NCBI GenBank assembly: GCA_030697555.1
Contig: JAUYPV010000077.1
Location: 1-58,143 of the forward strand
Length of the DNA stretch: 58,143 nt
Direction: 5' to 3'
DNA from: Hyphomonadaceae bacterium
Lineage (GTDB): Bacteria > Pseudomonadota > Alphaproteobacteria > Caulobacterales > Hyphomonadaceae
Below are positions 30,913 through 39,966 of this stretch, one piece after another; position 1 is the first letter of the stretch; the number at the start of each line of letters is the position of its first letter. The notes beneath the pieces were generated by a model. It did no database searches, was not told the DNA's origin, and saw nothing but the letters and a program-made list of their open reading frames with translations. The position numbers were made by a program, and so were the translations under genes.

Positions 30913-31689
30913 TCACGAATTTGAAAACTTGGCAGGGCGTTTCTCGACGAAAGCAGCCATTCCCTCCTTCTGATCAGCGGTCGCAAACATGGAGTGGAAC
31001 AGTCTCCGCTCGAACATGATGCCCTGGCGCAGGGTAGTCTCGTAGGCGGCGTTCACGGTCTCCTTGGTCATCATGGCGATGGGCTGCGACTGGGAGGCGA
31101 TCTTCTTGGCTACGGCTTTCGCCTCTTCCATCAGCTTGTCAGCAGGAAGCACGCGCGAGACGAGCCCAGCGCGCTCGGCCTCCGCCGCATCCATCATGCG
31201 CCCAGTGAGGCACATCTCCATCGCCTTGGACTTGCCGACGTACCGGGTGAGGCGCTGGGTGCCCCCAATGCCTGGCATAACGCCAAGGTTGATCTCCGGC
31301 TGGCCGAACTTTGCCGTCTCGGAAGCCAGAATGAAGTCGCACAGCATCGCGAGCTCGCAGCCGCCGCCCAGCGCAAACCCGTTCACCGCAGCGACGATGG
31401 GTTTGCGGAAGGAGGACACTGCCTGCTCGAACGCGCCGAACATGTCCGCCTTGTAGACATCCATGTAGGACCGCGGCGCCATCTCCTTGATGTCGGCTCC
31501 CGCAGCAAAGGCGCGGCCTGCGCCGGTCAGGACGACGCAGCCTATGCCAGCATCCTTGTCCCACGCGCCGAGCTGTTCGATCAATTCCGCACACAGCTTG
31601 CTGTTGAGCGCGTTCAGCGCATCCGGGCGGTTGAGCGTGATGATGCCCACAGGGCCATCGGTCTCCACCAGCAGCGTTTCGTAAGTCAT
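30913..31689 (-). CDS. Enoyl-CoA hydratase
   Basis: This 258-residue crotonase hydrates 2-enoyl-CoA in beta-oxidation. It has the oxyanion-hole motif AAGADIKEM, the first catalytic Glu in NGFALGGGCELAMLCD and the second in FGQPEINLGVMPGIGGTQRL. It closely fits the short-chain EchA/mitochondrial-type family. The gene is next to rpsT-dnaA, as in Caulobacter relatives. Confidence 0.95.
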   Translation of the reverse strand: MTYETLLVETDGPVGIITLNRPDALNALNSKLCAELIEQLGAWDKDAGIGCVVLTGAGRAFAAGADIKEMAPRSYMDVYKADMFGAFEQAVSSFRKPIVAAVNGFALGGGCELAMLCDFILASETAKFGQPEINLGVMPGIGGTQRLTRYVGKSKAMEMCLTGRMMDAAEAERAGLVSRVLPADKLMEEAKAVAKKIASQSQPIAMMTKETVNAAYETTLRQGIMFERRLFHSMFATADQKEGMAAFVEKRPAKFSNS

Positions 31690-31732
31690 CGCATGTCTCC
31701 TGCGTGCGCCTCAGCGCGTACCGGAGACTTGC

Positions 31733-32137
31733 TTACTCCGGCAGTTTCGTCGAGGCGAGCTTGACGACGAGTTCGAAGATCACGTTCAGCGGCGACTTCA
31801 CGCCTGCGGCGGGTTCGATGGAAAGCGTCAGGCGCTCATGCTCGCGGGCGAAGACGAGCTTTCCGCCTGTGCCCCGCCCCTCCTGCTTCCAGCCCAGCGA
31901 CGGAAGCGTTGTGAGGTAAAAGTCGCGCACGGCGCCATAGTCTGCGCTGCCGGAGGCGCTGGTCTTCACCACGCGGCCCTGCTCGGATTCGAACACGACC
32001 GGGTCGGCCTGCTCAGTGAGCCCAGCGACCAGCGGCACGTCGTCGATCGCCTTGAGGAAATCGGTGGCATGCGCGGGCGCCGCCACGACAACCGCGAACC
32101 CGATGGCGCCCGCCAGACAATGAAATCGCGTGCTCAA
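31733..32137 (-). CDS. Small secreted protein, uncharacterised
   Basis: The 134-residue product starts at a TTG (32137) with GGAGAG upstream. It has a clear signal peptide (LAGAIGFAVVVAAPAHA) followed by a mature domain of about 110 residues. The core segment ASGSADYGAVRDFYLTTLPSLGWKQ is followed by basic strands (KLVFAREHERLTLSIEP). It resembles the protein at 22781-23239. It lies 43 bases upstream of the enoyl-CoA hydratase and could be co-transcribed with it. An upstream ATG at 32188 would place extra residues before the signal peptide. Confidence 0.7.
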   Translation of the reverse strand: MSTRFHCLAGAIGFAVVVAAPAHATDFLKAIDDVPLVAGLTEQADPVVFESEQGRVVKTSASGSADYGAVRDFYLTTLPSLGWKQEGRGTGGKLVFAREHERLTLSIEPAAGVKSPLNVIFELVVKLASTKLPE

Positions 32138-32233
32138 TATGGCTCTCCAGCTCCGGCTGAGTGTCCCGGAGTTCGCCGACACTGGCAAATTATCGCTGCA
32201 GGCGTCTTAATGCGGCGATCTGGAGAGAGCCTC

Positions 32234-33046
32234 ATGAGCATCATCGTCGAACGTGACGGTCCGGTAGCCATCATTACCATCAACCGACCGCGCGCGCGCA
32301 ACGCGGTCGACCCGGAGACCGCAGCCGCGCTATACGATGCCTTCTGCGATGCCGAGCGCGACGACGACGTGCTCGCGACCGTCCTCACCGGCGCTGACGG
32401 CGCCTTCTGCGCAGGAGCGGATCTCAAGGCCGTAGCCAAACGGGACGCCGACTTCAGCCCGCCGGTGAAGAAACACCCGCAACAGGCGCCCATGGGCCCT
32501 AGCCGGCTTTTGGCGGACCGCGATGCTCCGGAGCCGTTCATCTCCCTATCCAAGCCGCTCATTGCCGCAATCGAGGGCCACGCCGTCGCAGGCGGCCTCG
32601 AACTGGCGCTGATGGCCGACATGCGCGTCTGCTCGGAGACCGCGATCTTCGGCGTCTACTGCCGTCGCTGGGGCGTGCCTCTTATCGATGGCGGCACACT
32701 CCGCCTGCCCCGCATCGTCGGACAGGGCCGGGCCATGGACATGATCCTGACGGGCCGCGCTGTTGATGCGAACGAAGCTCTTGGCTGGGGTCTAGCCAAC
32801 CGTGTGGTGAAACCCGGCGAGGCACGAGCTGCCGCTGTCGCGCTGGCAAAAGAGATCGCCCGCTTCCCGCAGGCCTGCATGCGCGCCGACCGCGCCAGCG
32901 CCTACGCCGGATGGAGCCTCGATATCGACGACGCGCTCAAGGCCGAAGCCCGGCGCGGCGCGCCGGTGGTCGCAAAGGAAGGCGTCGCCGGCGCCGCACG
33001 CTTTGCCTCCGGCAAGGGACGCGGCGGCGACTTCGGCTCGATCTAG
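32234..33046 (+). CDS. Crotonase-fold protein lacking the second catalytic glutamate
   Basis: The 270-residue product has the fold signatures of enoyl-CoA hydratases: CAGADLKAV, EGHAVAGGLELALMADMRV with the first Glu, and GRAMDMILTGRAV. The region where hydratases have P-E-I-x-L-G instead reads GVYCRRWGVPLIDGGTLRL, so the second catalytic Glu is missing. This sequence marks a recognisable crotonase subfamily whose reaction is not established. The ATG at 32234 has GGAGAG upstream. It converges on the quinoprotein gene with a four-base CTAG stop overlap. Confidence 0.85.
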   Translation: MSIIVERDGPVAIITINRPRARNAVDPETAAALYDAFCDAERDDDVLATVLTGADGAFCAGADLKAVAKRDADFSPPVKKHPQQAPMGPSRLLADRDAPEPFISLSKPLIAAIEGHAVAGGLELALMADMRVCSETAIFGVYCRRWGVPLIDGGTLRLPRIVGQGRAMDMILTGRAVDANEALGWGLANRVVKPGEARAAAVALAKEIARFPQACMRADRASAYAGWSLDIDDALKAEARRGAPVVAKEGVAGAARFASGKGRGGDFGSI

Positions 33047-35337
33047 CCAGCGTCAGGCGCCGGCGCGCCGCCGCGCGGGAAACCGGACGCGACGAACTTC
33101 GCGATGGCGTCGGCCTCTTCCGGCTTGAGCGCCCCGGCCATCGCCGGCATCTCGCCCTTGCCCTGTGTGATGGTGCGAGCAATCTGCGCGACGTCGCCCT
33201 GCCCTGCGAGCGACGGCCCGCCGCCAGCCAGACCGCTGCCCGACGGCCCGTGGCATGCAGCGCAGGTCCGCCCGAAAGCGTCCCGGCCGAGCGTCAGCTC
33301 AGCACGCGTCGCGTTGACGAAAGCTGCGGCAGCAACTGAAGCGCCGGGTGGCATCGGCGAAGCTGAGGCCACCACCGCGTCGTCAACGCCGTCGCCTAGC
33401 CCCAAGGCAATCAGCTCCGCGGGCTGACCGCGCTTCGACACTGCAACCACGATCACCTGTTTTCCATTGTAGCGGTAGGTCATCGGCGCGCCGGTCACCA
33501 AACCAGGCAGCTCCTTCTCCCACACCACCTTGCCGTTGGTCTTGTCGTAAGCCCGCATCATCGGCCCGCCCGTGCCGTCCGTGATGTTGCCGGACTCGCC
33601 GAGGAAGACGAGGTCCGCCATCAACAGCGGACTCGGCTTGATGTCGAAGCGGCTCATCTTGAAGAAGTCGAGGCCCAGCCCCTGCAGCGCCGGGTGACTG
33701 CTGACGAAGTCGGACGCTGGGCCGACCGGCACGCGCCACAACTGTTCGCCGCGATCCATGTCGAGCGCGATCAGTTCGCTCCACGGAGGCTTGAACATCG
33801 GCAAGCCCTTCGGCCCCATCAGCACATGGTTGCCTGACTGGACATAGGCGTTGTTGGTGCGCGCCGGATCGCCCTTCGCGAGGCCCGCTGCATTCGGCCG
33901 GTGACGGATCGGCACATAGAGGATGTGCGTCTTCGGATCGTAGGCGCCCGCATTCCAGTTCGCCCCGCCGCCATAGCCCGGATAGATCAGCGTGCCGCGC
34001 TTGCCGGGGCCGACCTCGCCGATTGGGGTATACATCGGGCCCTTGTCGTACTGCTCCATCATCTTCAACGCCTCGGCGCGAAGCTCAGGTGTGAAGTCGA
34101 TCAGGTCTTCCTCGTGATATCCGAGCTTAGACAGCGGCGCGGGCTTAGTGGGGAAGGGCTGGGTGGGCGACAATTGCTCGCCGGGGATCTTCGATTGCGG
34201 AACGGGCCGCTCCTCGATCGGCCAGATCGGCTCGCCGGTCAGCCGGTCGAACACGAAGACCATGTTCTGCTTGGTCAGCAGCGTCACGACCTTGCGCTGT
34301 TTCCCGTCTTTGGTGATCTCATGGAGGATCGGCGCGGCGGGATTGTCGTAGTCCCACACGCCATGGTGGACGACCTGGAAGTGCCAGATGCGTTTGCCGG
34401 TCTTGGAATCGATGCAGAGCAGGCTCTCGCCATAGAGCCCGTCGCCCTTGCGATGGCCGCCATAGAAGTCGTTCGAGGGCGTGTCGGTCGGCATGTAGAC
34501 ATAGCCGGTCTCGGGGTCCGCGCTCATCATCGACCAGACGCCGGTGTTGCCGATGTAGTCGGCCGCCCCCTCCTGCCAGCTCTCGTAGCCGAACTCGCCC
34601 TTCTGCGGCACGGTATGAAACGTCCAGAGCACCTTGCCGGTGCGCGCATCGAAACCGCGGACGTAGCCGGGTGTCGATTCCTTGTCGCGCGCGCCACCCG
34701 GCACGACCTGCACGACCACCACATCGCCGACGACCAGCGCGGGCGACACGGACCCCACATCGCCCACCGCCCTTCCCTCGACGAGACCGGTGCGCAAGTT
34801 GATCGCACCGTTTTCGCCGAACGCCAGATCGGCCTTCCCGGTGCGCGCATCGATAGAGAACAGCCGCCCGTCGATCGAGTTGTGGTAGAGGCGCTTCGCT
34901 GTCCCGTCGGTCCAATAGGAGAGCGAGCGCGGGCCGAGGTTCGCCGCACGTCCGCCGATGTCGCGCGGTTCCGGCAGGAAGGTCCACAACGTCTTGCCGG
35001 TCACAGCATCGAGAGCGGCTGCGCCATGATCGAGCCACGGCATGTAGAGCACGCCATCATCCATCAGCGGCGTTGACTTGAAGTTGGCGGAGGCGGGCGA
35101 GCCTGTCGTGTCCGCGCTCCAGCGCCAGACGATCTCCAGCTTGGAGACGTTCGAGGCCTTGATGTCCGTCAGCGGCGAGAACCGCGTCGACTGCGGATCG
35201 CCGCCCCAGTAGGGCCACTCGCCATCGGCAAGCGCCTGCTTGCCCGCCTCGATCTTGCCCGACTGCGTGACGCACGAGCTGATCGCTACCGCTGCCAACG
35301 CCGCCGCAACCGCCACAAGCGAGGCCTTGAGTTTCAT
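33043..35337 (-). CDS. PQQ-dependent dehydrogenase with C-terminal cytochrome c
   Basis: The 764-residue product has a lipoprotein-like signal (AISSC), then an eight-bladed PQQ propeller (from WPYWGGDPQSTRFSPL, with repeated W-motifs such as TGKTLWTF, TGKVLWTFHT and NGKVVWEKEL). It ends with a cytochrome c domain carrying the heme motif CAACH (TCAACHGPSGSG) and a probable Met ligand in GEMPAMAGAL. Such quinohemoproteins oxidise sugars or alcohols in the periplasm and pass electrons to the respiratory chain. The substrate is not clear. The ATG at 35337 has GGGAG upstream. Confidence 0.9.
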   Translation of the reverse strand: MKLKASLVAVAAALAAVAISSCVTQSGKIEAGKQALADGEWPYWGGDPQSTRFSPLTDIKASNVSKLEIVWRWSADTTGSPASANFKSTPLMDDGVLYMPWLDHGAAALDAVTGKTLWTFLPEPRDIGGRAANLGPRSLSYWTDGTAKRLYHNSIDGRLFSIDARTGKADLAFGENGAINLRTGLVEGRAVGDVGSVSPALVVGDVVVVQVVPGGARDKESTPGYVRGFDARTGKVLWTFHTVPQKGEFGYESWQEGAADYIGNTGVWSMMSADPETGYVYMPTDTPSNDFYGGHRKGDGLYGESLLCIDSKTGKRIWHFQVVHHGVWDYDNPAAPILHEITKDGKQRKVVTLLTKQNMVFVFDRLTGEPIWPIEERPVPQSKIPGEQLSPTQPFPTKPAPLSKLGYHEEDLIDFTPELRAEALKMMEQYDKGPMYTPIGEVGPGKRGTLIYPGYGGGANWNAGAYDPKTHILYVPIRHRPNAAGLAKGDPARTNNAYVQSGNHVLMGPKGLPMFKPPWSELIALDMDRGEQLWRVPVGPASDFVSSHPALQGLGLDFFKMSRFDIKPSPLLMADLVFLGESGNITDGTGGPMMRAYDKTNGKVVWEKELPGLVTGAPMTYRYNGKQVIVVAVSKRGQPAELIALGLGDGVDDAVVASASPMPPGASVAAAAFVNATRAELTLGRDAFGRTCAACHGPSGSGLAGGGPSLAGQGDVAQIARTITQGKGEMPAMAGALKPEEADAIAKFVASGFPRGGAPAPDAG

Positions 35338-35418
35338 GGATGTCTCCCGCCCGGTCGTCTCTGTTTTGGCAGAGCGTAATCCCAACCTGCAGGCGGCGCT
35401 ACCCGGCGGAGGCGGTCG

Positions 35419-36276
35419 CTACTTCTGGCAACTTGCGCAGTAGAAGGTCGACCGTCCCGCCTGCACCATGCGCTTGATCGGCTTTGCGCACGTCGGGCAT
35501 GGCTTGCCCGCCTTGTCGTAGACCCGGAAGCGGTGCTGGAAATAGCCGAGCTCGCCATCGGTGGTCGCGAAATCGCTGATGGTGGAACCGCCCGCCTTGA
35601 TCGCCTCGTTGATCACGTTGCGAACCTCGACAGCCAGCCGCCCGAGCTTGTCCGGCTTGATCGCGCCCGCGAGCTTCTTGGGATTTATCCCCGCGCGAAA
35701 CAGCGCCTCGGACACATAGATGTTGCCCAGACCCGCCACGACCCGCTGGTCGAGCAGCGCGGACTTCACCGGCGTCTTCTTTCCCTCGAACGCCTCTTCG
35801 AGGTAGGCCGACGAGAATTCGTTCGAGATCGGCTCCGGCCCCAGCCCGTCGAAACCCGGATAGGACTCCAGTTCGCCCGCCGGCCACAGCTCCATAAACC
35901 CGAACCGCCGCGCATCATTGAATACGACCTTCGCCCCACCCTGCATCTCGAATACGACATGATCGTGCTTCTCGTCTTCGCCAGCCTGATGACGGAACTT
36001 GCCGGGTTTCTTCTTCGGCTTCGGACCTGAAACCGTGAACCGCCCCGTCATGCCGAGGTGCATGATCAGCGCCTCCCCGGTCGAAAGCTCACCGACCAGG
36101 TATTTCGCCCGGCGCCCAAGATGGTTCATCCGGGCGCCCGAGATACGCTCGGCAAAGTTCGCGGGGAACGGGAATCGCAGGTCTTTCCTGCGCGTTTCCA
36201 CGTGCAGGATGCGTTTACCTTCCATCGCTGGCACAAGCCCGCGTCGAACGGTCTCTACTTCGGGAAGCTCTGGCAT
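35419..36276 (-). CDS. mutM: Formamidopyrimidine-DNA glycosylase
   Basis: MutM removes 8-oxoguanine and other oxidised purines. The 285-residue product begins MPELPEVETVRRGL, whose Pro1 is the catalytic nucleophile after Met removal, with Glu2 beside it. It also has the H2TH region (LLDQRVVAGLGNIYVSEALF) and a C-terminal zinc finger (CPTC...CASC). A Lys-rich insert near residue 85 (PKPKKKPGKFRHQ) is moderately longer than in E. coli. It is divergent from ubiE, 50 bases apart. Confidence 0.97.
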   Translation of the reverse strand: MPELPEVETVRRGLVPAMEGKRILHVETRRKDLRFPFPANFAERISGARMNHLGRRAKYLVGELSTGEALIMHLGMTGRFTVSGPKPKKKPGKFRHQAGEDEKHDHVVFEMQGGAKVVFNDARRFGFMELWPAGELESYPGFDGLGPEPISNEFSSAYLEEAFEGKKTPVKSALLDQRVVAGLGNIYVSEALFRAGINPKKLAGAIKPDKLGRLAVEVRNVINEAIKAGGSTISDFATTDGELGYFQHRFRVYDKAGKPCPTCAKPIKRMVQAGRSTFYCASCQK

Positions 36277-36326
36277 CGGACTCGCGTATAGCCCTGGTAA
36301 GGCCCTTCGCCTATGTTTTCAGTCTG

Positions 36327-37085
36327 ATGGAAGACGACAAGGTCTCTTTCGGGTTCGAGGATGTCAGCCGGGACGAAAAAACCCGCCGCGTGAAAGGCGT
36401 CTTCGCGTCGGTCGCGGGCAAGTACGACCTGATGAACGACCTGATGTCGGCCGGCGTCCACCGCGTGTGGAAAGCCAACATGATTGCCTGGCTCAATCCG
36501 CAACCCGGCGAGACCCTGATCGACGTGGCCGGTGGCACCGGCGACATCGCCCGCGCCTTCCTGAAACGCGCCGACGAAGTCGCGCGACGCCGCAGATCCA
36601 CTACGCGCTCGATGGCTTTCGTGTCAGACATCAACGAGGCTATGCTGGTCGCTGGCATCAAGCCGACCGACGAGAACATGCCGCGCGTCGCGTGCGACGC
36701 CGCCAACCTCCCCTTCCCCGACAGGTGCGCCGACGCCGTCACCATCTCCTTCGGCATCCGCAACGTCGTTGAGATCGACCAGGCGCTACGCGAGTTCCGC
36801 CGCGTGCTGAAACCGGGCGGGCGTTTCGCCTGCCTCGAATTCTCACACATGACGCACGCAGCCCTGCAGGAAGCGTACGATAAGTATTCCTTCAATGTGA
36901 TCCCGGCGCTCGGCGGGTTCGTCACCGGCGACCGAGCCAGCTACCAGTACCTTGTCGAGTCGATCCGCCGCTTCCCGAACCAGGATGACTTCGCGGAGCG
37001 CGTGAAGGCTGCGGGCTTCGCGCAGGTCGGCTACCAGAACTATTCCGGCGGCGTCGCCGCGCTCCACACGGGCTGGGCGGTGTAG
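36327..37085 (+). CDS. ubiE: Ubiquinone/menaquinone C-methyltransferase
   Basis: UbiE performs the C-methylation step of ubiquinone synthesis with S-adenosylmethionine. The 252-residue product has VFASVAGKYDLMNDLMSAGVHRVWK, the SAM motif DVAGGTGDIARAFL, and the conserved SFGIRNVVEIDQALREFRRVLKPGG. A basic insert (VARRRRSTTRS) is present after motif I. ubiB follows after three bases, forming the usual ubiE-ubiB operon. Confidence 0.97.
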   Translation: MEDDKVSFGFEDVSRDEKTRRVKGVFASVAGKYDLMNDLMSAGVHRVWKANMIAWLNPQPGETLIDVAGGTGDIARAFLKRADEVARRRRSTTRSMAFVSDINEAMLVAGIKPTDENMPRVACDAANLPFPDRCADAVTISFGIRNVVEIDQALREFRRVLKPGGRFACLEFSHMTHAALQEAYDKYSFNVIPALGGFVTGDRASYQYLVESIRRFPNQDDFAERVKAAGFAQVGYQNYSGGVAALHTGWAV

Positions 37086-37088
37086 CCC

Positions 37089-38627
37089 ATGTTCGATGCC
37101 ATCTCCGACTATATGCGCCTTGCCCGCGCCGGCATGGTCATGATCCGGCACGACGTGGTGATACCTGCGGACTACCGCTCGCGCATGCCGTGGCCGGCGC
37201 GCTTCGCCGGCGGCTTCCTCCGGCTGTTCTCCGGCAGCGGCCGGGGACGCCCTGGCGAGCGCTTCGCACGCGCGCTCGAAAAGCTGGGACCCGCCTGGAT
37301 CAAGCTAGGTCAGTTCATGGCGACGCGGCCGGACGTCATCGGGGTCCAGGCCGCGACCGACCTCTCCCGCCTCAAGGATGCGCTTCCTCCCTTCCCCAAG
37401 GCACAGGCGCTGAAATCCTTGCGCTCCGAATTCGGCGAAAACACAGACCGGCTCTTCCCGTCCTTGGGCGATCCCGTCGCCGCCGCGTCCGTGGCGCAGG
37501 TCCACAAGCTGGAAACGCCGCAGGGCACGAAAGCCGTGAAGATCCTGCGCCCGGGCATCGAGCGGAAGATGGAGCTCGAACTGCGCGCCATGCGCCGCAT
37601 CGCCTATTCCGCCCAGAGACACGGCCCGCCGGACGTGAAGCGGATGGAGCCTGCAGCCTTCATCGACACCATGGCGCGCTCGCTCACCCGCGAGATGGAC
37701 CTCCGTTTCGAAGCCGGCGCCGCCTCCGAATTCGCTGAAATCGCCGCCATCGACAATTATGTCTACGCTCCGAAGGTCGACTGGGAGCGCACCTCGCAGC
37801 GCGTCCTCACCACCGAATGGATCGCCGGCCGCTCGCTGACCGACCCCGGCGCCATAGGCGCCAACGACCGCATCGACCTCGCCAACCGCATCACCCGCGG
37901 CTTTCTCGCCTGCGCGCTGGATCACGGCTTCTTCCACGCCGATCTGCACGAAGGAAACATGATCCTAGCCCCGGATGGCCGTCTGTTTCTGGTCGACTTC
38001 GGCATCATGGGCCGGATCGGCCGGAACGAGCGGCTGTTTCTTGCTGAAATTCTGAAAGGCTTTCTCGAGCGCGACTACAAGCGCGTCTCCGAGGTCCATT
38101 TCGAGGCAGGTTACGTGCCCGCCAACCATTCGATGGATGAGTTCGCGCAGGCGCTGCGCTCGGTCGGCGAGCCCATCTTTGGCAAGGACGCCACCGAAGT
38201 CTCGATGGCCCGCGTTCTGCTGCAGCTCTTCGACATCACCCGCCAGTTCGGCATGCACCTCCGGCCCGAGCTGATCCTGCTCCAGAAGACCATGGTCCAA
38301 GTCGAAGGCGTCGCCCGCTCGATCGACCCGGCCCACAACATCTGGCAGGCCGCCAAGCCCGTTGTCGACCGCTGGAGCAGGCGGGAGTTCGGCCCCGAAG
38401 GCATCCGCAAGCTCGCGCTCGATACGGCGCGCGAGGCCCTGTCCCGCCTGCGCCGCCTGCCCGAAACGCTCGAAAAGCTCGATGCCGCCCTCACCCGCGC
38501 CGCCGAGCCGCCTCAACCGCCCGTCGTGGTTCGCAACACGACAGGCTGGGGCTGGTTGCTGACCGGCTTCGCGATAGCAGCTGCGTCAGCCGCCGGCCTG
38601 TGGTTCGTTCTGGCGAACCAGCCCTAG
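37089..38627 (+). CDS. ubiB: UbiB-type atypical kinase for ubiquinone synthesis
   Basis: The 512-residue product is an ABC1/ADCK/UbiB-family protein. It has the KxGQ motif (WIKLGQFMATRPDV), an ATP-site Lys in AVKILRPG, the ExD motif (REMDLRFEAGAASEF), FHADLHEGN and the DFG motif in FLVDFGIMGRIG. A C-terminal helix (WLLTGFAIAAASAAGLWFVL) anchors it in the membrane. UbiB proteins support extraction of ubiquinone precursors from the membrane. It starts three bases after ubiE. Confidence 0.96.
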   Translation: MFDAISDYMRLARAGMVMIRHDVVIPADYRSRMPWPARFAGGFLRLFSGSGRGRPGERFARALEKLGPAWIKLGQFMATRPDVIGVQAATDLSRLKDALPPFPKAQALKSLRSEFGENTDRLFPSLGDPVAAASVAQVHKLETPQGTKAVKILRPGIERKMELELRAMRRIAYSAQRHGPPDVKRMEPAAFIDTMARSLTREMDLRFEAGAASEFAEIAAIDNYVYAPKVDWERTSQRVLTTEWIAGRSLTDPGAIGANDRIDLANRITRGFLACALDHGFFHADLHEGNMILAPDGRLFLVDFGIMGRIGRNERLFLAEILKGFLERDYKRVSEVHFEAGYVPANHSMDEFAQALRSVGEPIFGKDATEVSMARVLLQLFDITRQFGMHLRPELILLQKTMVQVEGVARSIDPAHNIWQAAKPVVDRWSRREFGPEGIRKLALDTAREALSRLRRLPETLEKLDAALTRAAEPPQPPVVVRNTTGWGWLLTGFAIAAASAAGLWFVLANQP

Positions 38628-38630
38628 GCG

Positions 38631-38993
38631 TCAGTCGTCGTAGCGGTCATCGTCGTAGCGGCGGTTGCGATCCCGGTACCGGTTGTCTTCTCTTTCCCGA
38701 TAGATGCGGCGCCACACGCCGTCGTCGTTGCGGAAGTACTCGCGCTCCTCATAGCGGTAGCTGCCATCGCCGCGTTCGTCGCTGCGAACGTCTGAGCGGT
38801 AGTCGCGCGTACCTTCTCGCGAACGCGAGGAATTGCTAGATGAATTGGAACTGGAGTTGCTTGAGCGCGGATCGCTGCTCGTGTTTGTCGAGGTGTTGTT
38901 GGATGTGTTGTTGCTCTGGCCAACGGCTGGACCGGCTAAAAGAAGGCCAGCAGCCACGCTGATGGCGAGAAGGATGGTGGGCGTCTTGATCAT
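38631..38993 (-). CDS. Secreted Asn/Ser-rich protein
   Basis: The 120-residue product has a signal peptide (ending AGPAVGQS), a low-complexity Asn/Ser/Thr stretch (about residues 28-55), and a highly charged C-terminal half dominated by Arg, Asp, Tyr and Glu. The ATG at 38993 has GAGGAAG upstream. The stop is three bases from the convergent ubiB stop. No family is recognised; such proteins are often surface or envelope-associated and intrinsically disordered. Confidence 0.6.
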   Translation of the reverse strand: MIKTPTILLAISVAAGLLLAGPAVGQSNNTSNNTSTNTSSDPRSSNSSSNSSSNSSRSREGTRDYRSDVRSDERGDGSYRYEEREYFRNDDGVWRRIYREREDNRYRDRNRRYDDDRYDD

Positions 38994-39106
38994 GCTTTCG
39001 CTTCCTCGAACGATCGAAGGCTGGTGGGCGCGCGCTGAACTCAACCTGAACGTTCTGTTGGGACGAACCGGATTCATCGCTTGCAGACCTGCAGCCCCGA
39101 ACGAAA

Positions 39107-39134
39107 ACGGCGCGGTCCTGTGGGACCGCGCCGT
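39107..39134 (-). terminator. Terminator of the histone H1-like gene
   Basis: A perfect 12-bp stem (39107-39118 with 39123-39134, loop TGTG) lies 27 bases past the stop of the histone-like gene. On the minus strand it is followed by TTTCGTT. Confidence 0.75.
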
Positions 39135-39161
39135 CGTCGTGCCGGAGGGCTGAAGCCCGAA

Positions 39162-39455
39162 TTACTTCTTCTTTGCAGCTTTCTTGGCCTTTTTCGCCGG
39201 GGCTTTCTTCATCGGCTTCTTCGCAGCGGCCACAACCTTCTTGGCCTTCTTCGCCGGCTTCTTGGCGGATTTCTTCTTGGCGGTCGAGGCCTTGGCGACC
39301 GCCTTCTTCACGACCGGCTTCTTGGCAGCGGGTTTCTTCGCGGCAGGCTTGGCGGCGACAGGCGCCGAGGCCGGCACGAGCACGGGGGCCATGGTGACGA
39401 CAGGGGCCGGCGCCGGCATCGGGGCGGTCATCAGTTTTGCGGTCGAGGTCTTCAT
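39162..39455 (-). CDS. Histone H1-like Lys/Ala/Pro-rich DNA-binding protein
   Basis: The 97-residue product has an N-terminal Pro/Ala/Val segment, then about 60 residues of repeated KPAAKKPAAKK, KKSAKKPAKKAKK and KAPAKKAKKAAKKK motifs. This is the composition of bacterial histone H1-like proteins (Hc1, AlgP and alphaproteobacterial nucleoid proteins). It is expected to bind DNA non-specifically through its basic tail. The low complexity makes family assignment soft. It has its own downstream terminator. Confidence 0.72.
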   Translation of the reverse strand: MKTSTAKLMTAPMPAPAPVVTMAPVLVPASAPVAAKPAAKKPAAKKPVVKKAVAKASTAKKKSAKKPAKKAKKVVAAAKKPMKKAPAKKAKKAAKKK

Positions 39456-39578
39456 GGGAGTCTCCGAGGGTCTGTTGCTGTCGGCCGAGGCGGTCGCTCA
39501 ACGGCCGTGAGGTGATCTCGGAGATGAGTCATGCCGTGAGAAGCTGAACGCGGAGTTTCCAGAATCGCGTCAAGACGC

Positions 39579-39615
39579 GAAAAGATTCCTCGCGGCGAAA
39601 TTTTCTTCGCGCGAG
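39579..39615 (-). terminator. Probable terminator of the small secreted protein gene
   Basis: CTCGCGGCGAA (39589-39599) pairs with TTCGCGCGAG (39606-39615) with one bulge. On the minus strand the stem is followed by GAATCTTTTCGC. It lies 58 bases past the stop of the gene ending at 39673. Confidence 0.45.
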
Positions 39616-39672
39616 ATTTCGTGTCGCTCTTGGTCTCGCGCGTCGCTGTCGCGATGCTCCGGCCGCTCGCCG

Positions 39673-39885
39673 CTAGGCGTGCGTACGCGTCGATGAGGAG
39701 CGGGCGTGCGTCACGTGACCGACGGTCTTCGCGCTAGTCACACGCGGCTTGGCGATCGAGCTCACGGCGGGCGACGACGCGGTGGTGGTGTCGCTGTCGA
39801 TCTGCGCCGAGGCCGAGCTGGCGGCCATCATCCCGAAAAGAATGCCCACGGCGTAGAGGAGCTTGGTTTCAGGGGCGCGCATCAT
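39673..39885 (-). CDS. Small secreted peptide
   Basis: The 70-residue product has a signal peptide (KLLYAVGILFGMMAASSASAQ) and a Ser/Thr-rich mature part ending in several His and Arg residues (VGHVTHARSSSTRTHA). The ATG pair at 39885-39880 has GGGAGGAA just upstream, which supports translation. No family is recognised. Confidence 0.6.
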   Translation of the reverse strand: MMRAPETKLLYAVGILFGMMAASSASAQIDSDTTTASSPAVSSIAKPRVTSAKTVGHVTHARSSSTRTHA

Positions 39886-39966
39886 TTCCTCCCTTGAGGG
39901 TGGAGCGATGCTGTCAGGAGCTGGCTGAATTGGAGCTGAACGACAGTAAACAGCCGCTTTTCGCAG

